Origin: CAMLIZ01 sp036231905
Lineage (GTDB): Bacteria; Pseudomonadota; Gammaproteobacteria; Burkholderiales; Burkholderiaceae_C
Assembly (NCBI RefSeq): GCF_036231905.1
Contig: NZ_JAZARE010000010.1
Coordinates: 124,001 to 188,000, forward strand
DNA length: 64,000 nucleotides
Direction: 5' to 3'
Shown here in pieces: positions 24,292-33,294 of the stretch (position 1 is the first letter of the stretch; every line of letters starts with the position of its first letter). The position numbers were made by a program, and so were the translations under genes. The notes under the pieces were generated by a model. It was not told the origin of the DNA and did not search any database. It saw nothing but the letters and a program-made list of their open reading frames with translations.

Positions 24292-25554
24292 ATGCATTTA
24301 TCCGAACTGAAAGCGCTCCACGTCTCCGAGCTCATCAAGATGGGCGAGCAGCTGGAGATCGACAACGTCAGCCGCCTGCGCAAGCAGGAGCTGATGTTCG
24401 CGATCATGAAAAAGCGCGCGAAGGCGGGCGAACAGGTCTTCGGCGACGGCGTGCTGGAAGTGCTGCCGGACGGCTTCGGCTTCCTGCGCTCGCCGGACAC
24501 CAGCTACATGGCGTCCACCGACGACATCTACCTGAGCCCGAGCCAGATCCGCCGCTTCAACCTGCACACCGGCGACATGATCGAAGGCGAAGTGCGGGTG
24601 CCCAAGGACGGCGAGCGCTACTTCGCGCTGGTGAAGGTCGATCGCGTGAACGACCTGACGCCCGAGGAGAACAAGCACAAGATCATGTTCGAGAACTTGA
24701 CGCCGCTGTTCCCCAAGGAACAGTTCAAGCTCGAGCGTGAGATGAAGGGCGACGAAAACATCGTCGGCCGCATCATCGACCTGATCGCCCCCATCGGCAA
24801 AGGCCAGCGCGCGCTGCTCGTAGCCCAGCCCAAGACCGGCAAGACGGTGATGATGCAGCACCTGGCGCATGCGCTGGTGGCGAATCATCCCGAGGTTCAC
24901 CTTATCGTGCTGCTCGTGGACGAGCGGCCGGAAGAAGTGACCGAGATGGTGCGCACCGTGCGCGGCGAAGTCATCAGCTCGACCTTCGACGAGCCGGCCG
25001 CACGCCACGTGCAGGTGGCCGAGATGGTGATCGAGCGCGCCAAGCGCCTGGTCGAGCTGAAGAAGGACGTGGTGATCCTGCTGGACTCCATCACCCGCCT
25101 GGCGCGCGCCTACAACAACGTGCTGCCCTCCTCCGGCAAGGTGCTCACCGGCGGCGTGGACGCCAACGCGCTGCAGCGCCCTAAGCGCTTCTTCGGCGCC
25201 GCGCGCAACGTGGAAGAAGGCGGCTCGCTCACCATCATCGGCACCGCGCTCATCGACACCGGTAGCCGCATGGACGAGGTGATCTACGAGGAGTTCAAGG
25301 GCACCGGCAACTGCGAGATCCACCTGGACCGCCGCATGGCCGAAAAGCGCGTGTACCCCTCGATCCTCATCAACAAGAGCGGCACGCGGCGCGAAGAGCT
25401 GCTGCTGAAGCCGGAGATCCTGCAGAAGAGCTGGATCCTGCGCAAGCTGCTCTATCCGATGGACGAGATCGAGGCGATGGAGTTCATCCTCGACAAGATG
25501 AAGGCCACCAAGACCAACCTCGACTTCTTCGACATGATGCGTCGCGGAGGGTGA
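24292..25554 (+). CDS. rho: Transcription termination factor Rho
   Basis: Hexameric RNA-dependent ATPase that terminates transcription. It has 420 residues, the standard length without insertions. The N-terminal Rho_N domain runs MHLSELKALHVSELI and the RNA-binding S1-like domain includes LEVLPDGFGFLRSPDTSY. The ATPase has Walker A QPKTGKTVMM, Walker B VVILLDSITRLARAYN and the Q/R-loop region GGVDANALQRPKRFFGAARN. The ATG at 24292 gives the canonical N-terminus; the frame is open further upstream, but without homology. A leader of about 255 bp separates it from trxA. Confidence 0.98.
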   Translation: MHLSELKALHVSELIKMGEQLEIDNVSRLRKQELMFAIMKKRAKAGEQVFGDGVLEVLPDGFGFLRSPDTSYMASTDDIYLSPSQIRRFNLHTGDMIEGEVRVPKDGERYFALVKVDRVNDLTPEENKHKIMFENLTPLFPKEQFKLEREMKGDENIVGRIIDLIAPIGKGQRALLVAQPKTGKTVMMQHLAHALVANHPEVHLIVLLVDERPEEVTEMVRTVRGEVISSTFDEPAARHVQVAEMVIERAKRLVELKKDVVILLDSITRLARAYNNVLPSSGKVLTGGVDANALQRPKRFFGAARNVEEGGSLTIIGTALIDTGSRMDEVIYEEFKGTGNCEIHLDRRMAEKRVYPSILINKSGTRREELLLKPEILQKSWILRKLLYPMDEIEAMEFILDKMKATKTNLDFFDMMRRGG

Positions 25555-25565
25555 TGTCGGCCTCC

Positions 25566-25601
25566 GGCCGCGGGGTACCGCGGCCACCTCCCGAGGAGGT
25601 G
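25566..25601 (+). terminator. Tandem hairpins after rho
   Basis: Two perfect inverted repeats follow the rho stop: GGCCGCGG-GGTA-CCGCGGCC (25566-25585) and CACCTCC-CGA-GGAGGTG (25585-25601). Neither has a T tract, so they may stabilise the mRNA 3' end or act with Rho itself. Confidence 0.35.
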
Positions 25602-25658
25602 CGCCCTTGCTTGGGGCGGCCCGGCGCGGCGGGCGCATGCACCTCGGTTCCGTTGGTC

Positions 25659-25664
25659 TATAAT
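25659..25664 (+). promoter_or_regulatory. -10 box of rpmE2
   Basis: Perfect TATAAT followed by a GC-rich discriminator TCGCGG, with a predicted start near 25671 and a ~60-nt leader. No convincing -35 is seen at 16-18 bp. Confidence 0.5.
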
Positions 25665-25732
25665 TCGCGGTTTCTCGGAAAGTGCCCCGCATTGGGCGGG
25701 TGTGGCTGCCGGCACTGCTCAAGAGGTTTCCC

Positions 25733-25993
25733 ATGAAAGAAGGCATTCACCCGAACTACCGCGACGTCTGCTTCGTCGACCTGTCCAACGGTTTCAAGTT
25801 CGTCACGCGCTCCTGCGCGCAGACCCGTGAAACGGTGAAGATGGAAGACGGCCGCGAACTGCCGCTGTTCAAGCTGGAAACCACCAGCGAAACGCACCCG
25901 TTCTACACCGGCACGCAGAAGAGCATCGACAGTCTGGGCGGCCGCGTGGAGAAGTTCCGCAACAAGTTCGCCAAGGTCGGCATCAAGAAGTAA
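25733..25993 (+). CDS. rpmE2: 50S ribosomal protein L31 type B
   Basis: An 86-residue ribosomal protein of the type B (zinc-independent) class: it starts MKEGIHPNYRDVCFVD and lacks the paired CxxC zinc motifs of type A. SETHPFYTG and GRVEKFRNKF are family hallmarks. The ATG at 25733 follows AAGAGG. An own promoter and a strong terminator bracket it as a single-gene transcript. In this lineage type B is probably the main L31 rather than a zinc-starvation copy, but no second copy can be checked here. Confidence 0.96.
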   Translation: MKEGIHPNYRDVCFVDLSNGFKFVTRSCAQTRETVKMEDGRELPLFKLETTSETHPFYTGTQKSIDSLGGRVEKFRNKFAKVGIKK

Positions 25994-26013
25994 GCCCTCC
26001 CCCGGCATCGAAG

Positions 26014-26038
26014 AAAGGCAGCCTCGGCTGCCTTTTTT
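26014..26038 (+). terminator. Intrinsic terminator of rpmE2
   Basis: AAAGGCAGC-CTCG-GCTGCCTTT, a 9-bp stem with a stable tetraloop, followed by a run of six Ts overlapping the 3' arm. A classical Rho-independent terminator 20 bp after the rpmE2 stop. Confidence 0.9.
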
Positions 26039-26075
26039 GTTGGGTGCACGCTTTTCTTAGGCATCATCTCGCCCC

Positions 26076-27737
26076 GTGACCTCCCCCAATCCCGCCCTCG
26101 TCAGCCAGCAGGCCGTGCAACGCCTGCCGCGTGTGGCGCTGCTGCTGTTCTGCGCCGCCTATGTGCTGCCCGGCCTCTTCGGGCGCGACCCTTGGAAGAA
26201 CGCCGACGTCAGCGCCTTCGGCTACATGGTGGGCATGGCGCAGGGCAAGACCAGCTGGCTGAATCCACTGGTCGGCGGCGTGCCGCTGGACACCGCCCTG
26301 CTGCCCCATTGGCTGGGCGCGGCCTTCATCGCACTGCTGTCCCCTGCCGTCGACCCTGCGTTGGCCGCGCGCCTGCCGTTTGCGCTGCTGCTCACGCTCA
26401 CGCTGGTGCTCACCTGGTACAGCTGCTTCCACCTGGCCCGCTCGGATGCGGCGCAACCGCTGGCCTTTGCGTTTGGCGGCGAGGCCCAGCCGGTGGACTA
26501 TGCACGCGCCATCGCCGACGGCGCCCTGCTTGCCCTGGTGGCCAGCCTTGGGCTGCTGCAGCTCGGCCACGAGACCACACCCGAGTTGGCGCAGCTGTGT
26601 GCTGCGGCGCTGTACCTCTGGAGCCTGGCGGCAGCACCCTATCGGTCCGGCCGCGCTGCCGTGGCAGCGCTGGTCGCCCTGCCCCTGCTCGCCGCCAGCG
26701 GCGCGCCGGCCATGGCACTCGGCATGGGGCTGTGGGGCGTGTGGGTCTACGCCCGCGCGTCCGTGCGTGGCACCGCGTCGCCCGGCTTCTGGCACTGGGT
26801 GGCCGCCGGCACCTTGCTGTCGGTGCTGGCTGGGGCGGCCTGCGGCGCCTGGGGCTTTCGCCTCGGCTTCACCGCCAGCTTCGTGCAGCTGAAGCAGCTG
26901 CTGCGCCTGTTCCTGTGGTTCATGTGGCCGGCCTGGGCGCTGGCGCTGTGGACGTTGTGGCGCTGGCGCCGCCAGCTGGGTGAACGGCACCTCGGCGTGC
27001 CGCTGGGCATGGTGCTGGTGGCGCTGGTGGCCTGCGTGTTCATGGGCGGCAGCGACCGGGCCCTGATGCTGGGCCTGCCCGCACTGGCGGTGCTGGCGGC
27101 ATTTGCACTGCCCACCTTCAAGCGCAGCACCGCCGCGGCGGTGGACTGGTTTTCGGTGTTCTTCTTCACCGGCTGCGCCGTCTTTGCGTGGGTGATGTAC
27201 ATGGCCATGCAGACCGGCGTGCCGGCGCAACCGGCCGCCAACGTGGCCAAGCTCGCCCCAGGCTTCAAGCCGGTGTTCTCCCTGCTGGAGCTGTTGGCCG
27301 CGCTCGCCGGCACCGTGGCCTGGTTGTGGCTGGTGCGCTGGCGCACCGGACGGCACCGCCATGCGCTGTGGAAGAGCCTGGTGCTGCCTGCCAGCGGCGT
27401 GGCCTTGTGCTGGCTGCTGCTGATGACGCTGTGGTTGCCGCTGATCAACTATGACCGCAGCTACCAGCCCTGGGTGGGCCGTGTCGCGCGCCACGTGCGG
27501 CCGGACGAATGCATCGTCGCGCCCGGCATGCCGCGGCCGGCGGTGGCGGCGCTGGAGTACTTTGGCGCCTACCGGGTGGATGCGAGGCGAGAGGCCGCGC
27601 TGGACCGCTGCCCGGTGCTGATGCTGTTTGGCAGCCCACCTGCGCCGCCAGGGTGGCAGTTGGTGGCGCGCGAACGCCGGCCGACCGACCGCAACGAGCT
27701 GACCTCGCTGTACCGCAAGGCGGGCAGCAGCCGCTGA
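26076..27737 (+). CDS. Polytopic membrane protein, GT-C (ArnT/PMT-like) glycosyltransferase candidate
   Basis: A 553-residue inner-membrane protein with roughly 11-12 hydrophobic segments and a short C-terminal periplasmic tail. The first loop after TM1 reads GLFGRDPWKNADVSAFG, an acidic DP-containing loop followed by WLNPLVGGVPLDTALLPHWL. This layout matches lipid-sugar-dependent GT-C transferases such as ArnT (glycosyltransferase family 39/83). The closest functional guess is transfer of a sugar from a polyprenyl carrier to an envelope component; acceptor and donor are unknown. It starts with GTG at 26076, 37 bp after the rpmE2 terminator, and is convergent with phoR, with 5 bp between stops. 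Confidence 0.7.
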   Translation: MTSPNPALVSQQAVQRLPRVALLLFCAAYVLPGLFGRDPWKNADVSAFGYMVGMAQGKTSWLNPLVGGVPLDTALLPHWLGAAFIALLSPAVDPALAARLPFALLLTLTLVLTWYSCFHLARSDAAQPLAFAFGGEAQPVDYARAIADGALLALVASLGLLQLGHETTPELAQLCAAALYLWSLAAAPYRSGRAAVAALVALPLLAASGAPAMALGMGLWGVWVYARASVRGTASPGFWHWVAAGTLLSVLAGAACGAWGFRLGFTASFVQLKQLLRLFLWFMWPAWALALWTLWRWRRQLGERHLGVPLGMVLVALVACVFMGGSDRALMLGLPALAVLAAFALPTFKRSTAAAVDWFSVFFFTGCAVFAWVMYMAMQTGVPAQPAANVAKLAPGFKPVFSLLELLAALAGTVAWLWLVRWRTGRHRHALWKSLVLPASGVALCWLLLMTLWLPLINYDRSYQPWVGRVARHVRPDECIVAPGMPRPAVAALEYFGAYRVDARREAALDRCPVLMLFGSPPAPPGWQLVARERRPTDRNELTSLYRKAGSSR

Positions 27738-27742
27738 ACCGG

Positions 27743-29089
27743 TCAGCCCGTGGCCAGTGCAGCCACCTGCGGCTCGCGGCGCACGCGGGCCGGGGGAAGG
27801 ACGAGCCGGAAGCTGGAGCCCTTGCCGAGCTCGCTGCGCACGTCGAGCTCACCGCCGTGGCGCTGGGCCACGTGCTTGACGATCGACAGGCCCAGGCCCG
27901 TGCCGCCGGTGTCGCGCGAACGGCTGCCGTCCACCCGATAGAAACGCTCGGTCAAACGCGGCAAGTGCTCCTTGGCGATGCCGATGCCGTTGTCGCGCAC
28001 CTCCAGTTCGCCGCCACCGCCCGCGCGTGCGCGCCACACCGTCTCCACCCGGCCACCGGCCGGCGTGTAGCGGACCGCGTTGTTCACCAGGTTGGCGATC
28101 GCACTGAAAAGCTCGCTCTCGTTGCCTGCCAGTTCGACCAGTGCCTCTTCTTCCTGGTGGAACTCCAGCTGATGCCGCCCGGCGGAGAGCGACAGCGCAT
28201 CGGCCTGCACACGCTGCAGCAGCGAGGCCAGCGGCACCCAGTGGTCCGGCGGTGGCCGCGGGCTGCCCTCCAGCTGGGCCAGTGTGAGCAGGTCCGCCAC
28301 CAGGGACTGCATGCGGTCGGTCTGCTGCTGCATCAGCACCAGCACGCGCTGGCGCTCGGCCTCGGTCAGGGGCAGGCTCGCCATCGTTTCAACAAAACCG
28401 GCCAGCACCGTGAGTGGTGTGCGGATTTCATGCGAGACGTTGGCCACGAAGTCGCGCCGCATGGCGTCGTTGCGCTCACGCTCGGTGATGTCCTGGGTCA
28501 GCACCAGCTTCAGGCCGTCGCCATAGGGCCGCACCCCGATCGACAGGCTGGCGTCGCCACGCGGGCTGGGAATGACCAACGGCTCGCCGAACTGGCCACC
28601 CTGCAGGTGCGCCACGAACGCCGGGGCGCGCACGAGGTTGGTGACGCGTTGCCGCAGGTCACGCACCGGGTCCAGCCCGAGGTGGTCCGCCGCCACGGAG
28701 TTGCACCATTCGATCTGGTCCCGGCTGTCCAGCAGCATGACGCCGTTGGGCGACGCCTCGATGGCCGAGAGAAACTGCGCCAGGCGTTCACGTTCTTGCT
28801 CCAGCGCACGCTCGCGCAGGCGCAAGGCACGCTCCACGCGGTAGCCCACCTCGCCCCAGAAGCGCCGGCCCCGGGGCGCAGGGCCCTCCTGCGTGCCGCG
28901 CAGCCACTGCATCAGGCGGTGCGCCCGCCATGCGTCGCGCACCACCAGCGCCAGCGACACCAGCGCGGCCCCCGCGAGTGCTGCACGCCAAGGCGTTCCG
29001 CTGGCCACATAACCCACCAGCCCACCCAGCAGCGACGCACCCAGCAGCGCCAGCAGCGCAGTCAGCAAGCGGGGCCACAACCAGCTCAT
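27743..29089 (-). CDS. phoR: Phosphate regulon sensor histidine kinase PhoR
   Basis: A 448-residue inner-membrane sensor. Two N-terminal hydrophobic segments (about 8-30 and 35-50) are followed by a charged cytoplasmic linker and a PAS domain (AIEASPNGVMLLDSRDQIEWCN). The HisKA box VANVSHEIRTPL carries phosphoacceptor H220. The HATPase domain has NAVRYTP (N box), DNGIGI and TGLGLSIV. It lacks a large periplasmic domain, as expected because phosphate is sensed through PstSCAB-PhoU. It is last in the pst-pho cluster, 26 bp after phoB. Confidence 0.95.
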   Translation of the reverse strand: MSWLWPRLLTALLALLGASLLGGLVGYVASGTPWRAALAGAALVSLALVVRDAWRAHRLMQWLRGTQEGPAPRGRRFWGEVGYRVERALRLRERALEQERERLAQFLSAIEASPNGVMLLDSRDQIEWCNSVAADHLGLDPVRDLRQRVTNLVRAPAFVAHLQGGQFGEPLVIPSPRGDASLSIGVRPYGDGLKLVLTQDITERERNDAMRRDFVANVSHEIRTPLTVLAGFVETMASLPLTEAERQRVLVLMQQQTDRMQSLVADLLTLAQLEGSPRPPPDHWVPLASLLQRVQADALSLSAGRHQLEFHQEEEALVELAGNESELFSAIANLVNNAVRYTPAGGRVETVWRARAGGGGELEVRDNGIGIAKEHLPRLTERFYRVDGSRSRDTGGTGLGLSIVKHVAQRHGGELDVRSELGKGSSFRLVLPPARVRREPQVAALATG

Positions 29090-29115
29090 TCAACCAGCTC
29101 CGCCGGTGCCGGCGA

Positions 29116-29820
29116 TCACGCAGCGGTGGAGCTGCTGACCTGCTGCGTCATGCGGTAGCCCGCGCCGCGCACCGTCTCGATCAGCTGGGCGCACTGCACC
29201 GGCGTCAGCGCCTCGCGCAGCCGTTTCACATGCACGTCCACCGTGCGCTCCTCGATGAACACATGGTCGCCCCACACCCGGTCCAGCAGCTGGGCGCGGC
29301 TGTGCACCCGCTCCGGATGCGTCATGAAGAAGTGCAGCAGCTTGAACTCGGTGGGCCCCACCTTGACATCGCGTTCGCCACGGCTCACACGCCGGGTGGA
29401 GGGGTCCAGGCGCAGGCCGGCGATCTCCACCGCGGTGTCCAGGGCCTGCGGGGCCTTGCGGCGCAGCACCGCGCGGATGCGGGCCAGCAACTCATGGGTG
29501 GAGAACGGCTTGACGAGGTAGTCGTCGGCACCCGCATCCAGGCCGGCGACCTTGTCTCCCTCTTGCGAACGCGCGGTGAGCATGATGATCGGCAGCTCAC
29601 GCGTGCGCGCTTCTGCGCGCCAGCGGCGCGCCAGCGACAGGCCGGATTCACCGGGCAGCATCCAGTCCAGGATCACCAGGTCGGGCAGCCTGCGGTCGAT
29701 GGCGCGCTGCGCCTCGTCGGCCGCCGCGGCCAGCGTCACCTCGTAGCCCGCATGGCGCAGGTTCAGGGAAATCAGTTCGGCGATCGCCGCTTCGTCTTCC
29801 ACCACCAGCACGGAACTCAT
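29116..29820 (-). CDS. phoB: Phosphate regulon response regulator PhoB
   Basis: An OmpR-family activator of phosphate-starvation genes. Its 234 residues comprise a receiver domain with acidic E8/D9, phosphoacceptor D52 (LVILDWMLPG), T (IIMLTARSQ) and K (YLVKPFS), then a winged-helix DNA-binding domain (VGPTEFKLLHFFMTHPERVH, EERTVDVHVKRLREAL). Phosphorylated by PhoR, it binds PHO boxes; one lies upstream of pstS in this locus. Confidence 0.97.
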   Translation of the reverse strand: MSSVLVVEDEAAIAELISLNLRHAGYEVTLAAAADEAQRAIDRRLPDLVILDWMLPGESGLSLARRWRAEARTRELPIIMLTARSQEGDKVAGLDAGADDYLVKPFSTHELLARIRAVLRRKAPQALDTAVEIAGLRLDPSTRRVSRGERDVKVGPTEFKLLHFFMTHPERVHSRAQLLDRVWGDHVFIEERTVDVHVKRLREALTPVQCAQLIETVRGAGYRMTQQVSSSTAA

Positions 29821-29850
29821 GACAGCGATTCCCGGTTGTGTTGTCTCGGC

Positions 29851-30558
29851 TCAGCGCACCATCGATTCCACCGTCGCCATCGAGCTGTGGCGCACGTCCG
29901 CGCCCTTGACGATGTAGATGATGGCTTCAGCCAGGTTCTTGGCGTGGTCGCCCACGCGCTCGATCGCCTTGGCGACGAACACCAGGTCGATGCTGGCGGA
30001 GATGGTGCGCGGATCTTCCATCATGTAGGTGATCAGCTTGCGCAGCAGGCCATCGAACTCCTGGTCGATCTGGTCGTCCTGCTTCAGCACCTCCAGCGCC
30101 TGTTCGGTGTCCAGGCGGGCAAAGGCGTCCAGCGCCTTGCGCAGCTGCTTGGTAGCCAGCTCCGACTCGAAGGCGAGGTCGGCCACCGGCAGGCGCAGTC
30201 GGCTCGATACGCCGGTGTTGATCAGGCGCTGCACCGTGCGCGCGATGCGTGCGGCCTCGTCGCCCACGCGCTCGAGGTTCGCGATCGTCTTCGACACCGC
30301 GATCAGCAGGCGCAGGTCCCGAGCCGTGGGCTGGCGGCGCGCGATGATGCTGGAGAGATCGCGATCAATCTCCACCTCCATCGCATTCACCCGCTCTTCC
30401 ACCTGCAACACCTGGGTGGCAATCTCGCCGCTGAAATTGGACAGCGCATACACGGCCTGCGCGACCTGGCTCTCCACCAGCCCGCCCATTTCCAGCACGC
30501 GCGTGGAGATGCCGCTCAGCTCGGCGTCGAATTGCGTGGACAGATGTCGTTCGCTCAT
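29851..30558 (-). CDS. phoU: Phosphate signalling regulator PhoU
   Basis: A 235-residue all-helical cytoplasmic protein of two PhoU three-helix repeats. The metal-binding-type motifs E-x3-D are visible in VGDEAARIARTVQRL and the second repeat VGDHAKNLAEAIIYIVKG. It links the PstSCAB transporter to PhoR and represses the Pho regulon when phosphate is plentiful. It lies 16 bp downstream of pstB and 30 bp before phoB. Confidence 0.97.
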   Translation of the reverse strand: MSERHLSTQFDAELSGISTRVLEMGGLVESQVAQAVYALSNFSGEIATQVLQVEERVNAMEVEIDRDLSSIIARRQPTARDLRLLIAVSKTIANLERVGDEAARIARTVQRLINTGVSSRLRLPVADLAFESELATKQLRKALDAFARLDTEQALEVLKQDDQIDQEFDGLLRKLITYMMEDPRTISASIDLVFVAKAIERVGDHAKNLAEAIIYIVKGADVRHSSMATVESMVR

Positions 30559-30574
30559 GGTGCTTCTCCGTGGC

Positions 30575-31360
30575 TCAACCGAAGCGGCCGGTGATGTAGT
30601 CCTCGGTCTCGCGCTTCTTCGGCTTCATGAAGAGCTCCGACGTGGGGCCGAACTCGATCAGGTCGCCGAGGTACATGTAGGCGGTGTAGTCCGAGCAGCG
30701 TGCCGCCTGCTGCATGTTGTGCGTGACGATGACCACGGTGTAGTCGTTCTTCAGCTCGTGGATCAGCTCTTCGATGCGGCCGGTGGAGATGGGGTCCAGC
30801 GCGGAGCAGGGCTCGTCCAGCAGCAGCACTTCCGGCTTGATTGCGATGCCGCGCGCGATGCACAGCCGTTGCTGCTGGCCGCCAGACAGGCCGGCGCCGC
30901 TCTGGTCGAGCTTGTCTTTCACTTCATTCCACAGGGCGGCCTTCTTCAGCGCCCACTCCACGCGCTCGTCCATCTCCACCCGGGGCAGGCTCTCGAACAG
31001 GCGCACGCCGAAGGCGATGTTGTCGTAGATCGACATCGGGAACGGCGTCGGCTTCTGGAACACCATGCCGACCTTGGCACGGATGAGCGACACGTCGAGC
31101 TTGGAGCGCAGGATGTTCTCGCCATCGAGCAGGATCTCGCCTTCGGCGCGTTGCTCCGGGTACAGCTCGAACATGCGGTTGAAGGTGCGCAGCAGTGTGG
31201 ACTTGCCGCAGCCCGAGGGGCCGATGAAGGCGGTGACCTTGCGCTCGGGGATCTCCAGGTTGATGTGCTTCAGCGCCTGGAAGCTGCCGTAGTAGAAGTT
31301 GAGATTGCGCACCGACAGCTTGGGCTTTTCGGTGACTTGCGTTTTCACGCCGACGTCCAT
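30575..31360 (-). CDS. pstB: Phosphate ABC transporter ATP-binding protein PstB
   Basis: A 261-residue ABC ATPase driving high-affinity phosphate uptake: Walker A GPSGCGKS, Q-loop MVFQKPTPFPM, signature LSGGQQQRLCIARGIA, Walker B VLLLDEPCSALDP and H-loop VTHNMQQA. The family-typical tail FMKPKKRETEDYITGRFG is complete. It starts 6 bp after the pstA stop. Confidence 0.98.
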   Translation of the reverse strand: MDVGVKTQVTEKPKLSVRNLNFYYGSFQALKHINLEIPERKVTAFIGPSGCGKSTLLRTFNRMFELYPEQRAEGEILLDGENILRSKLDVSLIRAKVGMVFQKPTPFPMSIYDNIAFGVRLFESLPRVEMDERVEWALKKAALWNEVKDKLDQSGAGLSGGQQQRLCIARGIAIKPEVLLLDEPCSALDPISTGRIEELIHELKNDYTVVIVTHNMQQAARCSDYTAYMYLGDLIEFGPTSELFMKPKKRETEDYITGRFG

Positions 31361-31366
31361 GGGGTT

Positions 31367-32239
31367 TCAGCCTTTGTTGCGGAAGAACACCCGCGCCAGG
31401 ATGTTCAGGGCCAGCACGCCCAGTGTGATGAGGAACACGCCCGCCCAGGCCAGCTTCTGCCAGTTTTCATACGGGCTCATGGCGAACTTGAAGATGGTGA
31501 CCGGCAGGCTGGCCATCGGCTCGAACACATTGCTGGTCCAGAACTGGTTGGACAGCGCGGTGAACAGCAGCGGCGCGGTTTCACCGGCCACGCGGGCCAG
31601 CGCGAGCAACACGCCGGTGAGCACGCCGGAGCGGGCAGCCTTGAGCGTGATGGTGAGGATGACCTTCCACTTGGGCGTGCCCAGCGCATAGGCCGCCTCG
31701 CGCAGCGCATTGGGCACCAGGGCCAGCATGTTCTCGGTGGTGCGGATCACCACCGGAATCACGATGATGGCCAGTGCCAGCACGCCGGCAAAGCCGGAGA
31801 AGGTTTTCATGCGGGCCACCACCACCGTGTAGACGAACAGCCCGATCACGATGGAGGGCGCCGACAGCAGGATGTCGTTGATGAAGCGCGTGGTGTGGCC
31901 CAGCCAGCCACGCTGCCCGTATTCAGCCAGGTACACCCCCGCCATCACGCCCACTGGCGTGCCGATCGCGGTGGCCAGCGACACCATCAGCAGCGAGCCG
32001 AAGATGGCATTGGCGAGGCCTCCCTCGTCTGCCTGCGGCGCCGGCGTCATCTGCGTGAGCGTGGCCCAGGTGAGGCCGGAGAAGCCCAGCCGCACCGTCT
32101 CGAACAGGATCCACACCAGCCAGAACACGCCGAAGGCCATGGCGGCCAAGGCCAGCGCCAGCGCCAGGCGGTTCACCCGCTTGCGGCGCCGGTGCATCGC
32201 CAGCCGGGCGTCGCCGAACGAAGACGACAAACCGCTCAT
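31367..32239 (-). CDS. pstA: Phosphate ABC transporter permease PstA
   Basis: A 290-residue inner-membrane permease with six hydrophobic segments and the binding-protein-dependent transport (EAA-like) region ALREAAYALGTPKWKVILTI. The ATG at 32239 overlaps the pstC stop (ATGA) and is the natural start; the longer in-frame ORF upstream is an out-of-frame reading of pstC. It forms the channel with PstC. Confidence 0.97.
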   Translation of the reverse strand: MSGLSSSFGDARLAMHRRRKRVNRLALALALAAMAFGVFWLVWILFETVRLGFSGLTWATLTQMTPAPQADEGGLANAIFGSLLMVSLATAIGTPVGVMAGVYLAEYGQRGWLGHTTRFINDILLSAPSIVIGLFVYTVVVARMKTFSGFAGVLALAIIVIPVVIRTTENMLALVPNALREAAYALGTPKWKVILTITLKAARSGVLTGVLLALARVAGETAPLLFTALSNQFWTSNVFEPMASLPVTIFKFAMSPYENWQKLAWAGVFLITLGVLALNILARVFFRNKG

Positions 32240-33213
32240 GTCTTGCTCCCCTCGCCGCGCTTCAGCCGGGACAGCAGCAGCTTGGAGAACGACAGCACCA
32301 CGAAGGTGATGAAGAACAGCACCAGCCCCAGGTAGATCAGGGACGCCTGGTGCAGCCCCTCGCCGGCTTCGGCGAACTCGTTGGCCAGCGCGGAGGTGAT
32401 GCTGTTGGCTGCCTCGAACAGCGACACCGAGTTGAGCTGGTTCATGTTGCCGATGACGAAGGTGACCGCCATGGTTTCGCCCAGCGCCCGGCCCAGGCCC
32501 AGCATCACGCCGCCCACCACCCCGGTCTTGGTGTACGGGAGAACCACGTTCCACACCACCTCCCAGGTGGTGGAGCCCAGGCCATAGGCCGACTCCTTCA
32601 GCATCGGCGGCGTCACCTCGAACACGTCCCGCATCACCGAGGCGATGAAGGGGATGATCATGATCGCGAGGATGATGCCGGCGGCCAGCAGTCCGATGCC
32701 CACCGGCGGGCCGGACACCAGCGTGCCCAGCACCGGCACGCCGGCAAACGCAGCCTGCAGCGGCTGCTGCACATAGGTGGCCAGCAAAGGCCCGAACACC
32801 AGCAGCCCCCACATGCCGTACACGATGGACGGCACGGCCGCCAGCAGCTCGACCGCGATGCCCAGCGGCCGCTTGAGCCAGGCGGGCGACAACTCTGTGA
32901 GGAACAACGCGATGCCAAAGCTCACCGGCACCGCGATCGCCAGCGCGATCAGGGAGGTGACCAGCGTGCCGTAGATCATCACCAGGCCGCCGTAGCGGTT
33001 CTGGACCGGATCCCATTCGCTGCGCCAGAGAAAGCTCAGGCCGTATTCACGGATCGCCGGCGCGGCACCAATGACCAGCGACACCAGGATGGCAAGCAAC
33101 AGCGCCAGTGTGGCCAGCGCCGCCGCATGGGCCAGCAGCGCAAATAGCCGGTCCGGCCACGCCGACACACGGCGCGCAGGCGGCACGCCGCCTGCCATTC
33201 CCGCACGATCCAT
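32236..33213 (-). CDS. pstC: Phosphate ABC transporter permease PstC
   Basis: A 325-residue permease partner of PstA with six or more hydrophobic segments and the EAA-type motif MLKESAYGLGSTTWEVVWNV. I prefer the ATG at 33213 (MDRAGMAGG), which has an AGGAAAG Shine-Dalgarno; a GTG at 33258 would add 15 residues that look non-native. Its stop overlaps the pstA ATG. It lies about 80 bp after pstS. Confidence 0.95.
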   Translation of the reverse strand: MDRAGMAGGVPPARRVSAWPDRLFALLAHAAALATLALLLAILVSLVIGAAPAIREYGLSFLWRSEWDPVQNRYGGLVMIYGTLVTSLIALAIAVPVSFGIALFLTELSPAWLKRPLGIAVELLAAVPSIVYGMWGLLVFGPLLATYVQQPLQAAFAGVPVLGTLVSGPPVGIGLLAAGIILAIMIIPFIASVMRDVFEVTPPMLKESAYGLGSTTWEVVWNVVLPYTKTGVVGGVMLGLGRALGETMAVTFVIGNMNQLNSVSLFEAANSITSALANEFAEAGEGLHQASLIYLGLVLFFITFVVLSFSKLLLSRLKRGEGSKT

Positions 33214-33294
33214 CTCTGCTTTCCTGGCGAATTCAGGCGCAGGCAGTGTAGCGGTCACCTTGGGTTGCCTTTACCGGGGCCGTGGTTGTGGGGC

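Noticed and set aside
30029..32335. Plus-strand ORF of 768 codons opposite phoU, pstB and pstA
   Set aside because: Antisense shadow of unambiguous phosphate-transport genes.
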